This document shows, piece by piece, positions 45,250 through 55,317 of a DNA stretch of 64,000 nucleotides; position 1 is the first letter of the stretch, and each line of letters starts with the position of its first letter. The stretch covers positions 1 through 64,000 of the forward strand of contig CABZJM010000003.1 in assembly GCA_902526075.1 (NCBI GenBank), written 5' to 3'. This DNA is from an uncultured Bacteroidota bacterium. Lineage in GTDB: Bacteria; Bacteroidota; Bacteroidia; Flavobacteriales; Flavobacteriaceae. The position numbers and the translations under genes are program-made. The notes under the pieces are model-generated. The model was given only the letters and a program-made list of their open reading frames with translations, was not told the DNA's origin and searched no databases.

Positions 45250-46878
45250 TTGAAGATTTTATCCCCCTTAATGATGCAAGAAATAAGCTCTAAGATTGAT
45301 GTATTAGGTAAAAAGTATATAGAAAATTATGCTTCAATGAAAAAGATTATTTTAGAGTTAGAATCCTATTTTGAGCTTTCTAAAAATGAAGGAAGTAAGG
45401 AAAAAATCAAAAGAGCTAGAAAAAGAAATAAATTACTCGCAAGAGAAAAAATAGACCTTCTTATTGATAAAAATAAACCTAGTGTTGAGCTTATGTCCTT
45501 AGCTGGCTTAAGACATGAAGGAGGGTTTGGCGCTGGTGGAACAACAGTTGTTGTATTAGGTTATGTTTCTGGTGTTTTATGCTTGATAAATGCCAATGTC
45601 GCTACTAGAAAAGCTGGAGCTATAGATTATGCAACAAGTTTAAAAAACTTAAGGCTTTCACAAATTGCTTCTGAAAACAAGCTGTTGACAATAAATCTAG
45701 TTGAAAGTGGCGGTGCTAATCTTCCTGATCAAGATAGAGTTTTTAACAATTACGGTAAATTTTTTATGGAAATGTCACAGCGATCAAAAAAAGGCATTCC
45801 ATCAATTTCTGTGGTATTTGGTAATGCAACTGCTGGAGGAGCTTATGTTCCAGGCATGTCTGATTATACAATCATGCAAAGAAATAATGCAAAAGTTTTT
45901 CTTGCTGGACCTCCTCTTGTGAAAATGGCTACCAATGAAGTTGCAAACGATGAGGAATTGGGCGGAGCATGGATGCACAGCAGTATTTCTGGAGTTTCAG
46001 ATTTCCTAGCCGATGATGAAAAGCACGCACTAAAAATAACAAGAGATTTAGTTTCAAAAATTTCTCCACTTAAATCAAAATATAATGACTTCGAAAAAAA
46101 TGCTCTGATGCCAAGATTTGTTAAAGATGAAATATTAGGAATTATACCTTCTAACCTAAAAAAATCATTCGATATTCGCGAGTTGATAATGAGATTTATA
46201 GATAGCTCTGAGTTTACAGAGTTTAAAGAAAATTATGGAAAAACAATGTTGTGTTGTTGGGCTAGAATAAATGGATACCCTATTGGAATAATAGCAAATA
46301 ATGGAGTTATTTTTATTGAATCTGCTCGAAAAGCAACTCATTTTATTCAGCTTGCAAATAAATCTAATACACCACTTTTATTTATACATAATACAACAGG
46401 CTTTATGGTTGGAAAAAAGTATGAGCAAAACGGGATGATTAACGCAGGTTCACAACTGATACATGCAGTTGCGGGTAGTACCGTCCCACACATAAGCTTG
46501 CAGGTTGGCAATTCATACGGAGCTGGAAATTATGCTATGTGTGGAAGATCATTTAACCCTAGATTTCTTTTTTCATACCCAAATTCAAAATCAGGAGTTA
46601 TGGGTGCTGATCAGTTGGCAGGAGTTATGGAAATAGTAAAAAGAAAATCTGCAGAGTCATTAAATAAGGAGATAGATGAGAAGTTGTTGCTGGAAGAAAA
46701 ACACAATTTAGCTGAGCAAGCAGAAAAAAAAGCTAGTGTATGGCATACTTCATCTGAAGTTTGGGATGATGGAGTTATTGATCCAAGGGATACCAGAAAA
46801 TATTTATCAATGGCTCTTTCAGCAGTATATAACAACACAATTAAAGGTACGGACTCGTTTGGGGTTTTTAGAATGTAA
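45250..46878 (+). CDS. Acyl-CoA carboxylase carboxyltransferase (beta) subunit, methylcrotonyl-CoA-like
   Basis: A 542-residue biotin-dependent carboxyltransferase. The N-terminal crotonase-like half has LMSLAGLRHEGGFGAGGTTV, then NLVESGGANLPDQDRVF, which is typical of the methylcrotonyl/geranyl-CoA branch (MccB, LiuB, AtuC). Oxyanion loops are GNATAGGAYVPGMSDY and GSTVPHISLQVGNSYGAGNYAMCGR. The start is TTG 45250 or ATG 45271; the N-terminus is not conserved enough to decide. The biotin carboxylase (alpha) subunit is not in this window. A crotonase gene follows after 10 bases. Confidence 0.88.
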   Translation: MKILSPLMMQEISSKIDVLGKKYIENYASMKKIILELESYFELSKNEGSKEKIKRARKRNKLLAREKIDLLIDKNKPSVELMSLAGLRHEGGFGAGGTTVVVLGYVSGVLCLINANVATRKAGAIDYATSLKNLRLSQIASENKLLTINLVESGGANLPDQDRVFNNYGKFFMEMSQRSKKGIPSISVVFGNATAGGAYVPGMSDYTIMQRNNAKVFLAGPPLVKMATNEVANDEELGGAWMHSSISGVSDFLADDEKHALKITRDLVSKISPLKSKYNDFEKNALMPRFVKDEILGIIPSNLKKSFDIRELIMRFIDSSEFTEFKENYGKTMLCCWARINGYPIGIIANNGVIFIESARKATHFIQLANKSNTPLLFIHNTTGFMVGKKYEQNGMINAGSQLIHAVAGSTVPHISLQVGNSYGAGNYAMCGRSFNPRFLFSYPNSKSGVMGADQLAGVMEIVKRKSAESLNKEIDEKLLLEEKHNLAEQAEKKASVWHTSSEVWDDGVIDPRDTRKYLSMALSAVYNNTIKGTDSFGVFRM

Positions 46879-46888
46879 TTTTTGCAGT

Positions 46889-47668
46889 ATGAACTATTTT
46901 AGTGACATTCAATTGTCTAATTTTTGGGAAAATAAATTTCATTTTTTGAAATTAAATGAACACAAGGGTGTATTTACATTAACACTTGATCGAGCAAATA
47001 AAAAAAATGCTTTACATCCGCAAATGATAAATGAAATAGCATTTTGTTTCTCATATATTTCTGTTAATGATATGATTAGATTTGTAATTATCAGATCGAC
47101 TGGTGATACTTTTTCAGCAGGGGCAGATTTAAAGGCATTAAAATATAGCATAGAACCTCATCATTCTACCATACCGGAGCCATCCAAAAAAGTAATAATA
47201 GGAAACTTGTTTAATAGCTTATATAAGCCAAAGTTAGCTGTTGTTGAGGGTAATATTTACGCTGGTGCTTGTCTAATCGTAGCAGGATGTAACTACGTAA
47301 TATCTGCACCCAATTTATCTCTTTCTCTTCCTGAGGTTAAAAGAGGTATTTTTCCTTTACAGGTGATGGAGTCTCTTTCACACATAATAGGATTAAAAAA
47401 GACGATTGATTGGTGCATCAGAGGATATAAAATTGACACAAATAAAGCCTTTGAGTGGGGTATTGTTGATGAAATATCGTCTGATAATATTGAAGAAAAA
47501 ATTAATAAATGGATAAATAGCTTTACAGCAAATTCCCAAAGAGCCATTGAATTTGGATTAAAGATTTACCACAAGCATTTTCATGATAATTCAAAACACG
47601 AAAAAATGGAAAAGTTATTTAAGGAAATGGTGAATCAAGATCATTTATCAGATGATTTTCAAAACTAA
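46889..47668 (+). CDS. Enoyl-CoA hydratase family protein, methylglutaconyl-CoA-hydratase-like
   Basis: A 259-residue crotonase. I start at ATG 46889 (MNYFSDIQLSNFW); a longer reading would lie inside the carboxyltransferase gene. The oxyanion loops are STGDTFSAGADLKAL and VEGNIYAGACLIVAGCNYVI; the latter matches the AtuE/LiuC-type pattern rather than that of the classical beta-oxidation hydratase. With the MccB-like gene just upstream this suggests hydration of 3-methylglutaconyl-CoA. Its stop shares CTAA with the convergent transporter gene. Confidence 0.82.
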   Translation: MNYFSDIQLSNFWENKFHFLKLNEHKGVFTLTLDRANKKNALHPQMINEIAFCFSYISVNDMIRFVIIRSTGDTFSAGADLKALKYSIEPHHSTIPEPSKKVIIGNLFNSLYKPKLAVVEGNIYAGACLIVAGCNYVISAPNLSLSLPEVKRGIFPLQVMESLSHIIGLKKTIDWCIRGYKIDTNKAFEWGIVDEISSDNIEEKINKWINSFTANSQRAIEFGLKIYHKHFHDNSKHEKMEKLFKEMVNQDHLSDDFQN

Positions 47669-49131
47669 TTAATCGGTAAAAGCTCAGCGGTCATTTCAAA
47701 AACGAAAGGAAGGATATAATAGACTACCAATGTAATGGTTATTATTGAAATTAAATTCATCCAAACACCTTTTTTAAACATATCTTCAATTTTTAAAAAG
47801 CCAGATCCAAAAACTACTGCATTAGGCGGAGTAGATATTGGAAGCATGAATGCACATGAAGCCGCCAAGGTTGCTGCCACTAGTAAAAAGTAAGGATGAA
47901 CATCAATTGCCAATGCAATAGTAACTAAAACCGGAAGAAGCATTGCTGTTGTAGCCATATTTGAAGTCACTTCAGTCAATAAATTTATTGATGTAACAAC
48001 AATTAATATAATTAAAAATAGTGATACATCATTAAGGTTCTGAAGCAGATCAGCAATCCATAATGCCAAACCACTTTTTCCAAATGCACTAGCAATCGCC
48101 ATGCCACCCCCAAATAAAATCAATATTCCCCATGGTAACTTTACAGTATCATTCCAAACTAGAAGTGTAGTGTTAGTTTTTTGATTTTTTGTTGGTATAA
48201 TAAATAATGATACAGCAAAGAAAATTGCAATTATCGTATCGTCGATCATTGGAAAAATTGTTTCAATACTTCCTCTGAAAATCCATCCTAGAGCAGTTAA
48301 AGTAAATACTATAAGAACCTTTATTTCTTCATTTGAAAATCTACCAAGTTCCTTTATTTGTCTCTGTATTTCATTTCTTCCAGCTGAGAATTCTTCGTTT
48401 TTAAATTTAAAAGCAATTTTTGTTAAGTAAAACCAGCATATAATCAGTAAAAATGATGATAATGGAACACCAAATTTCATCCAATCAAACATATTTAACT
48501 TTATACCATAACTTTCTTCAACAACTCCAGCTAAAACCATGTTTGGAGGGGTACCAATTAAAGTTGCCATACCTCCAATTGAAGCACTATATGCGATTGC
48601 TATCATCAGGGATTTACCAAAAAATTCATTTTCGTTTTCTACGGTTTTTGGATCATCTTTGAGTTGGGAAATGATGGCAAGTCCAACTGGTAAAATCATA
48701 ATTGAAGTTGCAGTATTTGAAATCCACATTGATAAAAAAGCCGTAGCTAACATAAATCCAAGAATCACCCTAGACTTATTACTACCAGTAACCCTAATTA
48801 TATTTATTGCAAGTCTTTTATGAAGGTGCCATTTCTCAATTGCAAGTGCTATTAAAAAACCACCAACAAAAAGGAATACTAATTTATGCCCATAAGCAGC
48901 AGTAGTTGTTGATAGATCCATGCCACCTGTAAGAGGAAAAAGAACTATGGGGAGCAGTGCCGTAACCGAAATTGGAACACACTCAGTTACCCACCAAACA
49001 GCCATCCACGCAGTTGAAGCAAGAATACATTTTGCTTCAAAACTTAAACCTTCAGCATCAACAAATATCATTATTACTGAAAACAGTATTGGCCCTAAAA
49101 TTAATCCAAAAATATTTTTATTTAATTTCAT
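47665..49131 (-). CDS. DASS (SLC13) family sodium:anion symporter
   Basis: A 488-residue polytopic membrane protein with about a dozen helices. Conserved features are the two substrate/sodium hairpin signatures, FLSMWISNTATSIMILPVG and EVTSNMATTAMLLPVLV, and the C-terminal MLPISTPPNAVVFGSG. These identify the divalent-anion symporters that carry dicarboxylates, tricarboxylates or sulfate; the substrate is not readable. The start codon overlaps the esterase stop by one base, so the two are in one operon and may share a function, for example uptake of an acid released by the esterase. Confidence 0.92.
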   Translation of the reverse strand: MKLNKNIFGLILGPILFSVIMIFVDAEGLSFEAKCILASTAWMAVWWVTECVPISVTALLPIVLFPLTGGMDLSTTTAAYGHKLVFLFVGGFLIALAIEKWHLHKRLAINIIRVTGSNKSRVILGFMLATAFLSMWISNTATSIMILPVGLAIISQLKDDPKTVENENEFFGKSLMIAIAYSASIGGMATLIGTPPNMVLAGVVEESYGIKLNMFDWMKFGVPLSSFLLIICWFYLTKIAFKFKNEEFSAGRNEIQRQIKELGRFSNEEIKVLIVFTLTALGWIFRGSIETIFPMIDDTIIAIFFAVSLFIIPTKNQKTNTTLLVWNDTVKLPWGILILFGGGMAIASAFGKSGLALWIADLLQNLNDVSLFLIILIVVTSINLLTEVTSNMATTAMLLPVLVTIALAIDVHPYFLLVAATLAASCAFMLPISTPPNAVVFGSGFLKIEDMFKKGVWMNLISIITITLVVYYILPFVFEMTAELLPIN

Positions 49132-50048
49132 TAATTAAACATTATATCACATGCATTTTCAGCTAATGGTCCAAAATTATGACCAATTTCAGGTAAAATA
49201 TGTAAGGACCAGTTAAAGTTATAATTATTTGATTCACCAATCGATTGAGCGAAATTATAAAAATATATTGCTCTTGTTACTCTGTTCAGCCCTTGAGCAT
49301 CTGCATATTCATTATGTCTTAAGTTGTAAGAGTTGGGATCATTATCTAGCGCACCAACTTGAATAAATAAATTTTTCATTAACAAACTATTAATATTCGT
49401 ACTCATTAATATACTGTTATTTAATCCGTATGGGAAAGGTGTGGAATAATCAGGAACAGTGAACCAGCCAGCTGCTCCAACAACTACCTTATCAAATCTT
49501 GCATTTGGCTTAAATAGCAAAAATCTCTGAACAAATTGTCCGCCAGCTGAATAACCAAATAAATTATATTTTTCATTAATAAGAGAAAGCGAAATATTGA
49601 TAGAATCAAAAATGGGCTCAATAATTGAAAAACTCCACTCATTTTCATTTTTCAATGTATTTGTGCTTGGATTATCACCATCAACATAAACATTTCCAAG
49701 AATATAACCATCACCCAATGAAAAATCAGAGGAGGAGACTTTTGGAGCAACAACTATAAAATTGTATTGATTAGAAATATTTATCATATAATTTCTTACA
49801 CCCTCTGCGTCTCTTCCACCTCCATGCATAGCAAAAACAACTTTAGATGAAGCAGTATATGAACTTGGCACATGATAAAAAACCTCAAAATCTATATCAT
49901 TCATTGTAAATATAAACATGCCTGTACCAATACTTATTTCGGCAGGGATTACAGGTTCTGGATTGGGAGAAAAGCTTGATCCAGTTGGATTACAGGAATT
50001 AATAAAAATGGTAAAAATTAAAAGAAAGCTATTTAAAATTGATTTCAT
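49131..50048 (-). CDS. LpqC/PHB-depolymerase-like esterase lipoprotein
   Basis: A 305-residue alpha/beta-hydrolase with a lipoprotein signal (INSC, Cys19). The oxyanion region is VVFAMHGGGRDAEGVRNY and the nucleophile elbow is LFGYSAGGQF, with Ser the probable nucleophile. The likely histidine is in LPEIGHNFG near the C-terminus. Relatives include feruloyl esterases, acetyl-xylan esterases and polyhydroxybutyrate depolymerase-like proteins, so the substrate is open. It precedes the DASS symporter with a one-base overlap. Confidence 0.78.
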   Translation of the reverse strand: MKSILNSFLLIFTIFINSCNPTGSSFSPNPEPVIPAEISIGTGMFIFTMNDIDFEVFYHVPSSYTASSKVVFAMHGGGRDAEGVRNYMINISNQYNFIVVAPKVSSSDFSLGDGYILGNVYVDGDNPSTNTLKNENEWSFSIIEPIFDSINISLSLINEKYNLFGYSAGGQFVQRFLLFKPNARFDKVVVGAAGWFTVPDYSTPFPYGLNNSILMSTNINSLLMKNLFIQVGALDNDPNSYNLRHNEYADAQGLNRVTRAIYFYNFAQSIGESNNYNFNWSLHILPEIGHNFGPLAENACDIMFN

Positions 50049-50158
50049 TATTACTAATAGATAATTATTATAAATAAATGAAATTTACATGAATAAAAAA
50101 ATAACAATTCATTTATTTTTTCTATGTTTAATAATTATTAAATATAACCTTTTAGCAT

Positions 50159-51169
50159 ATGAAAATCAGACTTCTTTTCTTCTCAGCTCTTTTATTTACA
50201 CTTCACTCTTGTGATACAGATGATATTTTACCAGCATTAACATTGACATCATCATCCAATGAATTAAGTGAAGATCAAGGTATGATAACCATAACGGCAT
50301 CATTAAATTCTGAAGTTGAACAAGAAACTATCCTTCCTATTTCATTTTCGGGAACAGCTACCTTTGATGAGGACTACTTAAGTAGCGAATCCTCTTTAAT
50401 AATTCCGTCTGGAGATAGTTCAGGTTCATTAACTATAAGTTCAATGCAAGATGAAGATATTGAAGATATAGAAACGATTATAATTTCTGTTGAAGCTCAG
50501 GATGAAGTGATAGTAATAAGTTCTTCAATTACAATTTCAATATTAGACGATGATTCCGATTCTGACGGCGATGGAATTAACGATAGTGATGATGATTGTC
50601 CAAATGAAGCAGGGCTTCCAGAGTATAATGGATGTTCACAACCTTTACTGATTATCAATGAAGTACTTTATGATCCACCGTCTGGAATTGAAGGTGATGC
50701 AAATGGTGATGGAATAAGAGAAGCTCAAGAGGACGAATTCATTGAGTTTGTTAATTTGGGTGGAACCCTTGATCTTTCAGGTTATACTGTACATGATAAT
50801 GCCCAAGAAAGACATGTTTTTCCTCAGGGGACAATAATTCCTTCGGGGGGTGTATTAGTTTTATTTGGTGGAGGAAGTCCAACAGGAGCCTTTGGTAATG
50901 CAATTGTTCAGACCGCATCTGCTGGAATCTTAAATATGAACAACGCTGGTGATTTTGTCACTTTATATAATACAAATGGTGAAGTTGTTTTAACATTTGA
51001 TATTGAACCATTGTCAAATAACCCAAATGAATCTTATACCCGATATCCAGATCTTAATTTGGAGCCTGGTGATGATGGTATTCTTTTCTATCAACATGCA
51101 GGTATTGGTGAAGCCTTAGGAGCTTTTTTCTCACCTGGAACTAAGATTGATGGAACTAACTTTAATTAA
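50159..51169 (+). CDS. Lipoprotein with Calx-beta-like, calcium-binding and lamin-tail domains
   Basis: A 336-residue lipoprotein (signal ending LHSC, Cys18). Residues about 28-135 look like a Calx-beta domain, followed by an acidic thrombospondin-type-3 stretch DDDSDSDGDGINDSDDDCP that should bind calcium. Residues about 163-320 are a lamin-tail (LTD) domain: LIINEVLYDPP, EFIEFVNLGGTLDLSGYTV and VFPQGTIIPSGGVLVLF. LTD domains in bacteria sit on surface or secreted proteins, often with nucleases or adhesins. It begins a plus-strand run with two porins and an M14 peptidase. Function unknown; surface anchoring or substrate binding is plausible. Confidence 0.82.
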   Translation: MKIRLLFFSALLFTLHSCDTDDILPALTLTSSSNELSEDQGMITITASLNSEVEQETILPISFSGTATFDEDYLSSESSLIIPSGDSSGSLTISSMQDEDIEDIETIIISVEAQDEVIVISSSITISILDDDSDSDGDGINDSDDDCPNEAGLPEYNGCSQPLLIINEVLYDPPSGIEGDANGDGIREAQEDEFIEFVNLGGTLDLSGYTVHDNAQERHVFPQGTIIPSGGVLVLFGGGSPTGAFGNAIVQTASAGILNMNNAGDFVTLYNTNGEVVLTFDIEPLSNNPNESYTRYPDLNLEPGDDGILFYQHAGIGEALGAFFSPGTKIDGTNFN

Positions 51170-51178
51170 AAAAGATAT

Positions 51179-52477
51179 ATGAGATCATTTTATTTTGTTA
51201 TTTCTTTTTTCATAGTTAACCTTTCTTATTCTCAAGGTTTAGAGATGCAATCATATAAATTTGGGGATGGATTAAGATTTGTTGGCGAGTCCGCTCAAAG
51301 CGTTAGACTTACTGGATATGCTCAACCTATGGCTGAGCTAAAACAAACTGAGGGTAATGATGAAAGTTCCTCTAGATACAGGATGAGAAGGCTTCGATTA
51401 AGAATTGATGGTCAAACCAAAGATCCAAGATTTAAATATCGATTACAAGTGGATTTAAGTGGCGTTTCTGAAATTGGTGAAACGAACGAAGATCCATTAA
51501 TGGATGCTTACATTGACTATGCGCCAAACAATTCTTTTTCTGTTAAGTTTGGACAAAGGACAACATATGCAGATAATCGTGAATTATGGATGAGTTCTAA
51601 TTCTCTACAGTTAGTGGAAAGAAGTCGGTTAACCTCTGCTTTTGCTTCAATTCGTGAATTTGGAGTTTTTGTAACCGGTAGGATAAGATCTGGAAGAGGT
51701 TCTTTTTTAAGACCTTATTTTGTTTTATCAAATGGCGATGGAAAGAATGTAATGGATAATGATAGAGGTGGATTAAAACTTGGAGGTAGGATTGATTATT
51801 TACCTTTCGGTTTATTTACAAATATTGGTCAGTTTAGACAGATTGATGTTATGAGAGAACAAGTGCCAAAGCTTGTAGTTGGGATTCATTACAGTCACAA
51901 TTCGGGAATGAGTAGTAGGAGAGGAAGGTATAGTGGAAGGATTTTATATTTAAATAATAATGATGAGGAGTCTCTTCCCGACTATTCAAAATATGGTCTA
52001 GACTTTCTTTTTAAATATAGGGGATTTTCAGCGCTTGGTGAATACGTAAAGTCAGCTGCAACAGTACCAACTGATATAACTCAAAGGGTAAGAAATGATG
52101 GTTCAATTTCAACAACTTTTTTAGTCAACGATGTTCAGAATGTTGATGCATATGTTAAAGGCAGAATGATGTTAGGTGAGGCCTACAACTTTCAGCTAGG
52201 ATACTTATTTAAAAATAATTTTTCAATTGATGGAAGATATACTCATTTGATCGCAGATGAAAATTCCTTTTTAAATAATGCAACTTTTTATAACAGACCA
52301 AATTATTACACATTAGGTGTTACTAAGCTGAGCAGAAGAAACTATGGGTTTAAAATACAAGCTTCAGTAACATACGTTGACGGTAGTTTGGGAATTAATC
52401 ACGACAATGACTTATCCACGGATGTGGTTTTCGATGATGAATTATTATTTAGATTAATAACTACTATTTCATTTTAA
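51179..52477 (+). CDS. Phosphate-selective porin O/P-like outer-membrane protein (first copy)
   Basis: A 432-residue protein with a signal peptide (about 1-19) and alternating beta strands to an aromatic C-terminus (TTISF), consistent with a 16-strand OprO/OprP-like porin. Segments NGDGKNVMDNDRGGLKLGGR and PDYSKYGLDFLFKYRGFSALGEY have clear counterparts in the second porin at 54034, so the two are paralogues. The gene follows the lamin-tail lipoprotein by 9 bases and precedes an M14 peptidase by 5. The family is named for phosphate channels but Bacteroidetes members have undefined cargo. Confidence 0.85.
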   Translation: MRSFYFVISFFIVNLSYSQGLEMQSYKFGDGLRFVGESAQSVRLTGYAQPMAELKQTEGNDESSSRYRMRRLRLRIDGQTKDPRFKYRLQVDLSGVSEIGETNEDPLMDAYIDYAPNNSFSVKFGQRTTYADNRELWMSSNSLQLVERSRLTSAFASIREFGVFVTGRIRSGRGSFLRPYFVLSNGDGKNVMDNDRGGLKLGGRIDYLPFGLFTNIGQFRQIDVMREQVPKLVVGIHYSHNSGMSSRRGRYSGRILYLNNNDEESLPDYSKYGLDFLFKYRGFSALGEYVKSAATVPTDITQRVRNDGSISTTFLVNDVQNVDAYVKGRMMLGEAYNFQLGYLFKNNFSIDGRYTHLIADENSFLNNATFYNRPNYYTLGVTKLSRRNYGFKIQASVTYVDGSLGINHDNDLSTDVVFDDELLFRLITTISF

Positions 52478-52482
52478 AAACT

Positions 52483-54030
52483 ATGCTAAAAAAATTAATT
52501 TATTACATATTAATTTTCAACTTCATGGTAGTAAGTGCTCAGCTAAATCAAGAGCCCAAGAAGATTACTAAAAAGTTTTTCAGTGAACATAATGACATTG
52601 AAAATATAACTCCAGCATTAAAGAAGAAAAAAGGATTTACAAATTATCAGGAATTATTGAGTTATATTGATGAGAAAGTCCAAAAGTATCCTGAATTGGT
52701 TTCATCAAATTTTATAGGTGAATCTCAAAAGGGTAAAAAAATCCCAATTGTATTTATAAAAAAAAATAAGAACAATTTTGATAAAAAGCTCAGGGTTTGG
52801 ATGCAAGGTGGGTTGCACGGCAATGAGCCAGCGAGTACAGAATCTTTACTATACTTAATACACTTAATTTTAGAGGATCCTAACTATAATTATCTTTTAG
52901 ATAAAATAGAATTAGCAATTTCACCTATGGCAAATATTGATGGTTCCCTAAAGAACGATAGATATGCTGCAAATGGTCTAGATTTAAATAGAGATCACAC
53001 AAAAATTATGGCTCCAGAAACCAAAGCTTCAATAAAAGCATTTAATAATTTTAACCCACATGTTGCATTGGATTTTCATGAGTACAGGCCATTTAGAAAG
53101 GATTTTGCTCAACTCGGTAGCTTTGGAATATCAAATCCTTATGATGTAATGTTTTTGTACACTGGAAATTTAAATGTACCAGAAAATATTAGGGTAATAA
53201 TAGATACACTATTTGTTAAAAATGCAAAAACACCCCTCAATGATTTAAATTTGAGACACAGGCATTATATGAAGTCTGAAAAATACAAAGGCGAAATACA
53301 TTTTAGTAAAGGAACTAATACTGCAAGATCTAGTTCTAATTTTTATGCTCTAAATAACACCATCGCCACATTATTTGAAATTAGAGGAGTTGGTATCGCC
53401 AAGACTTCTTTCAAGAGAAGAATTAAATCAAGTCTTGCAGTTGGATTTTCATATTTAAAAACCGCATATGAAAATTCAAATTTCATTTTTGAACAGATTG
53501 AAATTGCAAATAATTATTCAAATGATATTGTTTTAGATCACAAAAGGACAACTTCTACAGAAACCATTAAAGCTATAGATATTGAATCAAATGAGCTTAT
53601 TGATTTTTCAACTACGATGCATAGTTCAAAAAAATCTATTGCCACTTCACTTAGGGACAGACCGATTGCTTATATAATTAAGAAAAATAATCAGGGATTT
53701 ATAGAAAAATTAAATGATGTTGGAGTTAACTATGTTGAGTTTGAAAAAGATACAATGATTTATTCTGGTGCTTACAAAGTAGTTGAATTCAACAATAAGT
53801 TTAAAGTGTATGAAAAAATGAAAATGCAAAAAGTTGTCACATCAGTTGAATATAACAACAATAACTTTTCAAAGGGTGATATATTAATCAGTATGAATCA
53901 AAAAAGATCAAATTTAATTGCGGAATTATTAGAGCCTGAAGCTCCAAACAGTTATGTGAGCTTTGGTATAATTAAGACCTCTCTCAATAATCAATTACCT
54001 ATTTATAGAATTAAAAATTTTAATAATTAG
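52483..54030 (+). CDS. M14 family zinc carboxypeptidase, secreted
   Basis: A 515-residue protein with a signal peptide (about 1-19). Zinc ligands are in GGLHGNEPAS (HxxE) and, downstream, PHVALDFHE; the substrate-binding NR pair is in NGLDLNRDH, and a probable catalytic glutamate lies in TLFEIRGVG. About 170 C-terminal residues form an additional domain of unknown type. It should remove C-terminal residues from peptides in the periplasm or at the surface. It sits between two paralogous porin genes with gaps of 5 and 3 bases. Confidence 0.88.
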   Translation: MLKKLIYYILIFNFMVVSAQLNQEPKKITKKFFSEHNDIENITPALKKKKGFTNYQELLSYIDEKVQKYPELVSSNFIGESQKGKKIPIVFIKKNKNNFDKKLRVWMQGGLHGNEPASTESLLYLIHLILEDPNYNYLLDKIELAISPMANIDGSLKNDRYAANGLDLNRDHTKIMAPETKASIKAFNNFNPHVALDFHEYRPFRKDFAQLGSFGISNPYDVMFLYTGNLNVPENIRVIIDTLFVKNAKTPLNDLNLRHRHYMKSEKYKGEIHFSKGTNTARSSSNFYALNNTIATLFEIRGVGIAKTSFKRRIKSSLAVGFSYLKTAYENSNFIFEQIEIANNYSNDIVLDHKRTTSTETIKAIDIESNELIDFSTTMHSSKKSIATSLRDRPIAYIIKKNNQGFIEKLNDVGVNYVEFEKDTMIYSGAYKVVEFNNKFKVYEKMKMQKVVTSVEYNNNNFSKGDILISMNQKRSNLIAELLEPEAPNSYVSFGIIKTSLNNQLPIYRIKNFNN

Positions 54031-54033
54031 AAT

Positions 54034-55284
54034 ATGAAAAAATTAATCATTACAACAATAATTTTACTGTCAATTTCCTATGTTTTCAGCCAGGAATCTG
54101 AGAGAAATAATGCAAGCTTTAGTCTTGGAGATGGAATTTCCTTTTCGTTTAATGAAGGTGATTATGAATTTAATATATATGGTTTCATAAAACCAACATA
54201 TATATTTAATGATGAAAAAATTTACACTGCTGATGGTGAATACTCAAATGTATTTAGACAGTTTAAAAGTCAAAACTCAAATTTGTTCTTTACAGGATTT
54301 GCTAAAGACGAAAAATTAAGTTTCACTATTCAAATGGATTATAGCTCTTCAAATCCATTGGTAGAAGCTTTTATCGGATATCACTTTGACGAAAAGACCA
54401 AATTATATTTCGGTCAAATGCGGGTAAATCACAATAATTTAGAAATGACTTACAATGAAGATAGATTAAGATTTACTAATCGAGGAATTTTAAGTCAAAC
54501 ATACACTGATAATGGTGAAGAGTTTGGATTATTTTTTGAAACAAGTCTTGGTAAATCAATTATTTTCAAACCAACTCTAGCGATAACATCAGGAGATGGA
54601 AAAAATTCATTTGGTGATGACTCAAGAGATTCCGACAAAGGTGGAGTTAAATTTGGATCAAGAATTAATATTTTCCCTTCTGGCGATTTTTCAATGGGTA
54701 ACAGGCTTTCGACAGTCGACTTGATCCATGAAAAGAGGCTAAAAGTTCAAATTGGTTTTGCGTATTCCAAAAATATGGGCGCAAGTAATAAGGTTGGAGA
54801 TGGTCATGGTGATTTTATTCTTTATGATGATTCTGGTGATGAATTGTTTCCCGATTATTCACAACTATTTTTAGACTTAAACTTAAAATATAAGGGCTTT
54901 TCTTTAGTTTTAGAGTATGCTGATGCATATGCTTCCGGTCTTGATCAAATCTACACCGATCCCAATGCCTTTAATTTATTAATTCCACAACAAATAAGTG
55001 AATATTTGGTAGTTGGTGATAGTCAAGGAATTCAATTTGGATATTTCACAAAAAATGGAATAAGTATTGACTTTATCTATGAGAATTTAAATCCTGAGTT
55101 TGATTCCTATGGAAGCTCCGTTTTAAGAAAATCTTCAAATATGGGAGTTGGGATTTCAAAATATTTGGCAGGAAATGATTTAAAAATTCAAGCAAGTATT
55201 TTCAAGACTGGTTATGAAAATTTAAACAACCTTGATGATGATGAATTCATGTCTGGGTCATTTTTGGTTCAAATTGCATTTTAA
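54034..55284 (+). CDS. Phosphate-selective porin O/P-like outer-membrane protein (second copy)
   Basis: A 416-residue protein with a signal peptide (about 1-19) and a beta-barrel ending FLVQIAF. It is a paralogue of the porin encoded at 51179: the N-terminal LGDGISF, the SGDGKNSFGDDSRDSDKGG loop and PDYSQLFLDLNLKYKGFSLVLEY align by eye. It follows the M14 gene by 3 bases. A peptidase flanked by two porins suggests peptide or amino-acid passage as an alternative to phosphate, which is an inference from context. Confidence 0.83.
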   Translation: MKKLIITTIILLSISYVFSQESERNNASFSLGDGISFSFNEGDYEFNIYGFIKPTYIFNDEKIYTADGEYSNVFRQFKSQNSNLFFTGFAKDEKLSFTIQMDYSSSNPLVEAFIGYHFDEKTKLYFGQMRVNHNNLEMTYNEDRLRFTNRGILSQTYTDNGEEFGLFFETSLGKSIIFKPTLAITSGDGKNSFGDDSRDSDKGGVKFGSRINIFPSGDFSMGNRLSTVDLIHEKRLKVQIGFAYSKNMGASNKVGDGHGDFILYDDSGDELFPDYSQLFLDLNLKYKGFSLVLEYADAYASGLDQIYTDPNAFNLLIPQQISEYLVVGDSQGIQFGYFTKNGISIDFIYENLNPEFDSYGSSVLRKSSNMGVGISKYLAGNDLKIQASIFKTGYENLNNLDDDEFMSGSFLVQIAF

Positions 55285-55317
55285 AAAAATTAATTAGCTT
55301 CGCAAAAAAAATATATT

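Noticed and set aside
46736-46888. In-frame extension of the crotonase gene inside the carboxyltransferase gene
   Set aside because: The extension is a shadow of the carboxyltransferase 3' end; the crotonase fold begins after ATG 46889.
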